Assembly: GCA_003990745.1 (NCBI GenBank)
Contig: RBNI01007643.1
Coordinates: 1-10,117, forward strand
DNA length: 10,117 nucleotides
Reading direction: 5' to 3'
DNA from: Jimgerdemannia flammicorona
Lineage: Eukaryota > Mucoromycota > Endogonomycetes > Endogonales > Endogonaceae
The number at the start of each line of letters is the position of its first letter. Position 1 is the stretch's first letter. A program made the translations under genes and the position numbers. The notes under the pieces are model-generated. The model made no database searches. It saw only the letters and a program-made list of their open reading frames with translations, and had not been told where the DNA came from. This document shows positions 8,656-10,117 of the stretch, piece after piece.

Positions 8656-9398
8656 GAGTTGAAGTGCAGGGGAGATTTTTGGTGATAGGCAGAGGTAGAG
8701 GTTACTGGAGATTTAATGTGGCTACTCAAAAGGCAGACAGAGTGAGAACAGTTTGTAGCAATTGCAAGGCAGGAAGTATTGTGGTGGAAGAGCAGTGGAC
8801 AGCCAATAGAGCAGTAGTGGGGTAAATTTAAACATTTGGCAGGTACTTACTAGCATAATATTGGGAAGGTAGCTGAGAGAGAGCATAAGAATAGAGAAAG
8901 GAGAGTGGAGCAGAGACTCTAATGGTGGCTGAGGCTATTGGAAGGAGAGAAATTATCAGGAGAGTGATGCTGTCAGTTGGCCAAGGAGGTGGCTGAGTTA
9001 AAATTGAATTTGAGGGTAGCTGAAGATAGGATGATAGATGGCCTGTTGGCAAGATTGTAGGCAAGATACTTGGAGGAAGAAGAGTGGCTCACTAAATATT
9101 TATCAGGAATCTTGAAAGCCAAGAGAGTGTGGTACAGCTGGGCATCAGTATTACAGGAGGATGGGGTTGAGGTTACTGACATTGCTGATATGCTTGATGA
9201 GATATCTGGCCAATGGCATGCCCTCTGGCAGGATAAAGGAGGGCTAGTAGAGAGCAAGGTATTACAGGGGGTTAATGATGACTTAGTTGATAGCTGGTCA
9301 GTGGTGGTGGTGCCTGAGATGGATAGAGCAGTGATGGGCATGGTGGCCCTTAAAGAGATATTGGAGGTGCTGAAGAATGTGTAGGCTGGCTCATTGCC
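8656..9398 (+). other. Post-endonuclease motif and linker of element B ORF2
   Basis: Directly after the endonuclease comes GRGYWRFNV (about 8694-8720), the common G.GYWR.N block between endonuclease and RT in LINEs. A frameshift follows near 8818. From there the frame gives a Lys/Glu/Arg-rich helical stretch (WGKFKHLAGTY, then VAEREHKNRERRVEQR). It continues through a Glu- and Val-rich part with WLTKYLSGILKAKRVWYSWA, open from about 9060 to 9381. It corresponds to 3044-2306 in element A. A Cys-x2-Cys in this region is not a zinc knuckle. Confidence 0.65.
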
Positions 9399-9964
9399 AG
9401 GGGAGGATAGACTGCCTTAAGAGTTCTGCAGGGAATTCTGGGCTAAGTTTGATAAATGACTAGTTGAAATGGCAAACTTTATGTTGAGAGAAGGTTGCTG
9501 AATTGGTAATGGTTCTTTAGGGTTGGTATCTCTGTTATATAAGGAGAAAGGAGACTGATGTATATGGAGGAACTAGTGGTCAATCATGTTACTGAATGTG
9601 GACAGAAAGCTGGTATCCAAAATTTTGGCAGGAAGGATGCAGTGGTAGATTGGCCAATTGGTGGGTGAGGACCAGCAAGGTTTCATTAAGAGGAGACAGA
9701 TTTGGGACAGTACTGCCTGGGTGCAAAACATTTTGGAGGGCTGTAGAAGTCGACAAATAGATGGGCAGATGGTCTTTCTGAATTAAGAAAAGGTATATGA
9801 TAGAGTAAGATGGGACTACTTGGAGGCAGTACTATAGAAAGTAGGATTCAGTGTGGTAGAGGCTCAAAACTTGATGGGCCTGGTGTGAGGGTATTGAGCA
9901 GCAGTACTGATGAATGGGTAGTGTGGTCCAGATTTGCCTTAGAGAGAGGTGTACCACAGGGGGA

Positions 9965-9969
<5 letters not shown>
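9399..9969 (+). other. Reverse transcriptase domain of element B, N-terminal half
   Basis: The order is GEDRLP (9399), SLLYKEKGD and SIMLLNVDRKLVSKIL (about 9526-9632), GEDQQGFIKRRQIWDSTAWV (about 9664-9723), then the motif A region VFLN.EKVYDRVRWDYL (9772-9822) and LERGVPQGDPL (ends 9969). The motif A Asp is Asn (AAT) and the next residue, Gln in element A, is TAA. Both are transition changes and would abolish catalysis. A frameshift near 9915-9925 precedes RGVPQGDPL. The rest of the palm, including the DD motif, is absent because of the insertion. Confidence 0.88.

Positions 9970-9995
<26 letters not shown>
9970..9995 (-). other. Poly(A) tail of element C (26 T on the plus strand)
   Basis: A pure run of 26 T follows GGATCCTC of the RT coding sequence and precedes AATGGACTC. 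Read on the minus strand it is a 26-base A tail. Its purity contrasts with the heavily mutated sequence on the left. Confidence 0.8.
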
Positions 9996-9997
<2 letters not shown>

Positions 9998-10018
9998 TGG
10001 ACTCAAGTCCCGTGGATT

Positions 10019-10024
10019 TTTATT
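10019..10024 (-). promoter_or_regulatory. Polyadenylation signal AATAAA of element C
   Basis: TTTATT on the plus strand reads AATAAA on the minus strand, with 23 bases between it and the A-run that starts at 9995. The spacing is normal for a poly(A) site and supports reading C as a reverse-transcribed RNA. The same hexamer sits 21 bases from the tail of element A. Confidence 0.6.
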
Positions 10025-10117
10025 GGAAAGGAATCTAGACTATATAGGCCAAAACCCTCCCCCACCACCCACCAAGCACTGCCCTCCCATTAACCTAGGC
10101 TAGTTATTTTTTTGTAG

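Larger units (their letters stand above)
5990..9969 (+). mobile_element. Element B: degenerate Tad1-like LINE, 3' part displaced by another insertion
   Basis: This second non-LTR retrotransposon is on the plus strand, divergent from element A. It holds a 5' UTR, ORF1, and ORF2 up to the QGDPL block of the reverse transcriptase, where 26 T residues interrupt it. It is clearly related to A at protein level across both ORFs but differs at many residues. It is therefore another subfamily or an old sister copy, not an inverted duplication. Only one CpG (9751) is present. The 5' limit is approximate: the AGCAGAAG shared with A (6003-6010 here, near 5845 in A) lies about the same distance from the TCATCAAG block in both (about 76 and 78 bases). 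The missing 3' portion may continue beyond the window on the far side of element C. Confidence 0.85.
7962..9969 (+). pseudogene. Element B ORF2: endonuclease-reverse transcriptase, degenerate and cut off
   Basis: Translation from 7962 gives an APE-type endonuclease, a charged linker and the first half of a reverse transcriptase. The frame is constant from 7962 to about 8815 and shifts by one near 8815-8821. It holds to about 9915, then shifts again before LERGVPQGDPL, where the element stops. In-frame stops are a mixture of TAG, TGA and TAA, placed where Trp, Arg or Gln would be expected. The RT palm with the FADD-like motif and everything downstream are missing, because element C interrupts at 9970. 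The polypeptide that appears to run on through the T-run as poly-Phe is a chimeric artefact. It cannot make an active enzyme. Confidence 0.85.
9970..10117 (-). mobile_element. Element C: poly(A)-tailed retro-insertion, 3' end only
   Basis: The sequence from 9970 no longer fits the LINE frame of B. Read on the minus strand it ends with AATAAA and a poly(A) run, so it looks like the 3' end of a retrotransposed sequence inserted in the opposite sense to B. The visible part is too short to class: another LINE 3' UTR, a SINE or a processed gene copy are all possible. It keeps a CpG (10011) in under 150 bases, against three in the other 10 kb, and a long unbroken A-run, so it is probably younger. 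A misassembly at the T-run cannot be excluded. Confidence 0.6.

Noticed and set aside
8751..8775. Cys-x2-Cys after the endonuclease of element B as a zinc knuckle
   Set aside because: No His and third Cys follow at CCHC spacing, and element A has no counterpart.
8828..9341. Minus-strand open frames of 78 and 122 codons in the ORF2 linker of B
   Set aside because: They are shadows of the plus-strand linker frame that leads into the RT without change of frame.
6063..9969. Possible recoding of TAG as a sense codon
   Set aside because: The in-frame stops include TGA and TAA as well as TAG, frameshifts are also present, and conserved residues have changed. This is decay, not an altered code.
10000..10012. 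GGACTTGAGTCC on the minus strand resembling a tRNA B box
   Set aside because: It lies next to the poly(A) tail, where a SINE B box would not be expected, and matches the consensus only in part. No A box can be assessed.
9810..10103. Open frame running from the RT through the T-run into element C
   Set aside because: Only the RGVPQGDPL part is genuine RT. The poly-Phe and what follows are chimeric, read across an insertion in the opposite sense.
1..10117. A defence system, CRISPR array, operon or other new gene system
   Set aside because: All recognisable coding matter is retrotransposon ORF1 or ORF2, broken throughout. No regularly spaced repeats, ribosome-binding sites or non-transposon domains are visible.

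Overview
The window looks like a repeat-only stretch of a filamentous fungal genome. It holds two decayed non-LTR retrotransposons (LINEs) placed head to head, and the poly(A)-tailed 3' end of a third insertion that breaks the second. I see no host gene, rRNA, tRNA or CRISPR array. The fungal assignment is an inference: the reverse transcriptases carry FLDQEK.YDRV-type and RGV.QGDPLSP motifs and follow an ORF1/ORF2 layout most familiar from the fungal Tad1 clade, and CpG has been almost wholly lost (I find about four CpG by eye, at 5117, 5582, 9751 and 10011), as in fungal repeats hit by methylation-linked or RIP-like C-to-T mutation.

Element A (about 1-5865, minus strand) appears to run from 5' region to poly(A). 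Going down in coordinate it has ORF1 (about 5790-3740), ORF2 with an endonuclease (3701-3045), a linker, a reverse transcriptase (about 2305-1590), thumb and C-terminal parts (to about 891), an unassigned 3' stretch, an AATAAA signal (34-29) and an A-run reaching the window edge (7-1). Every reading frame is broken by stops and frameshifts. The RT keeps its three catalytic aspartates, while the endonuclease has lost key residues.

Element B (about 5990-9969, plus strand) is a related but clearly different copy: ORF1 6063-7962, ORF2 from 7962, endonuclease 7989-8655, linker, and RT from about 9400. It is cut off just after the QGDPL motif of the RT by 26 T residues (9970-9995). Its endonuclease motifs are better kept than A's, but its RT has lost the first catalytic Asp.

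Element C (9970 to beyond 10117, minus strand) is seen only as a 3' end: poly(A), then an AATAAA signal 23 bases upstream of it. Its class is unknown.

A and B align through ORF1 and ORF2, including a stop-start overlap at the ORF1/ORF2 junction (TGATG in B, TAATA in A). This suggests ORF2 was made by termination-reinitiation in this family. All protein calls come from reading translations by eye.
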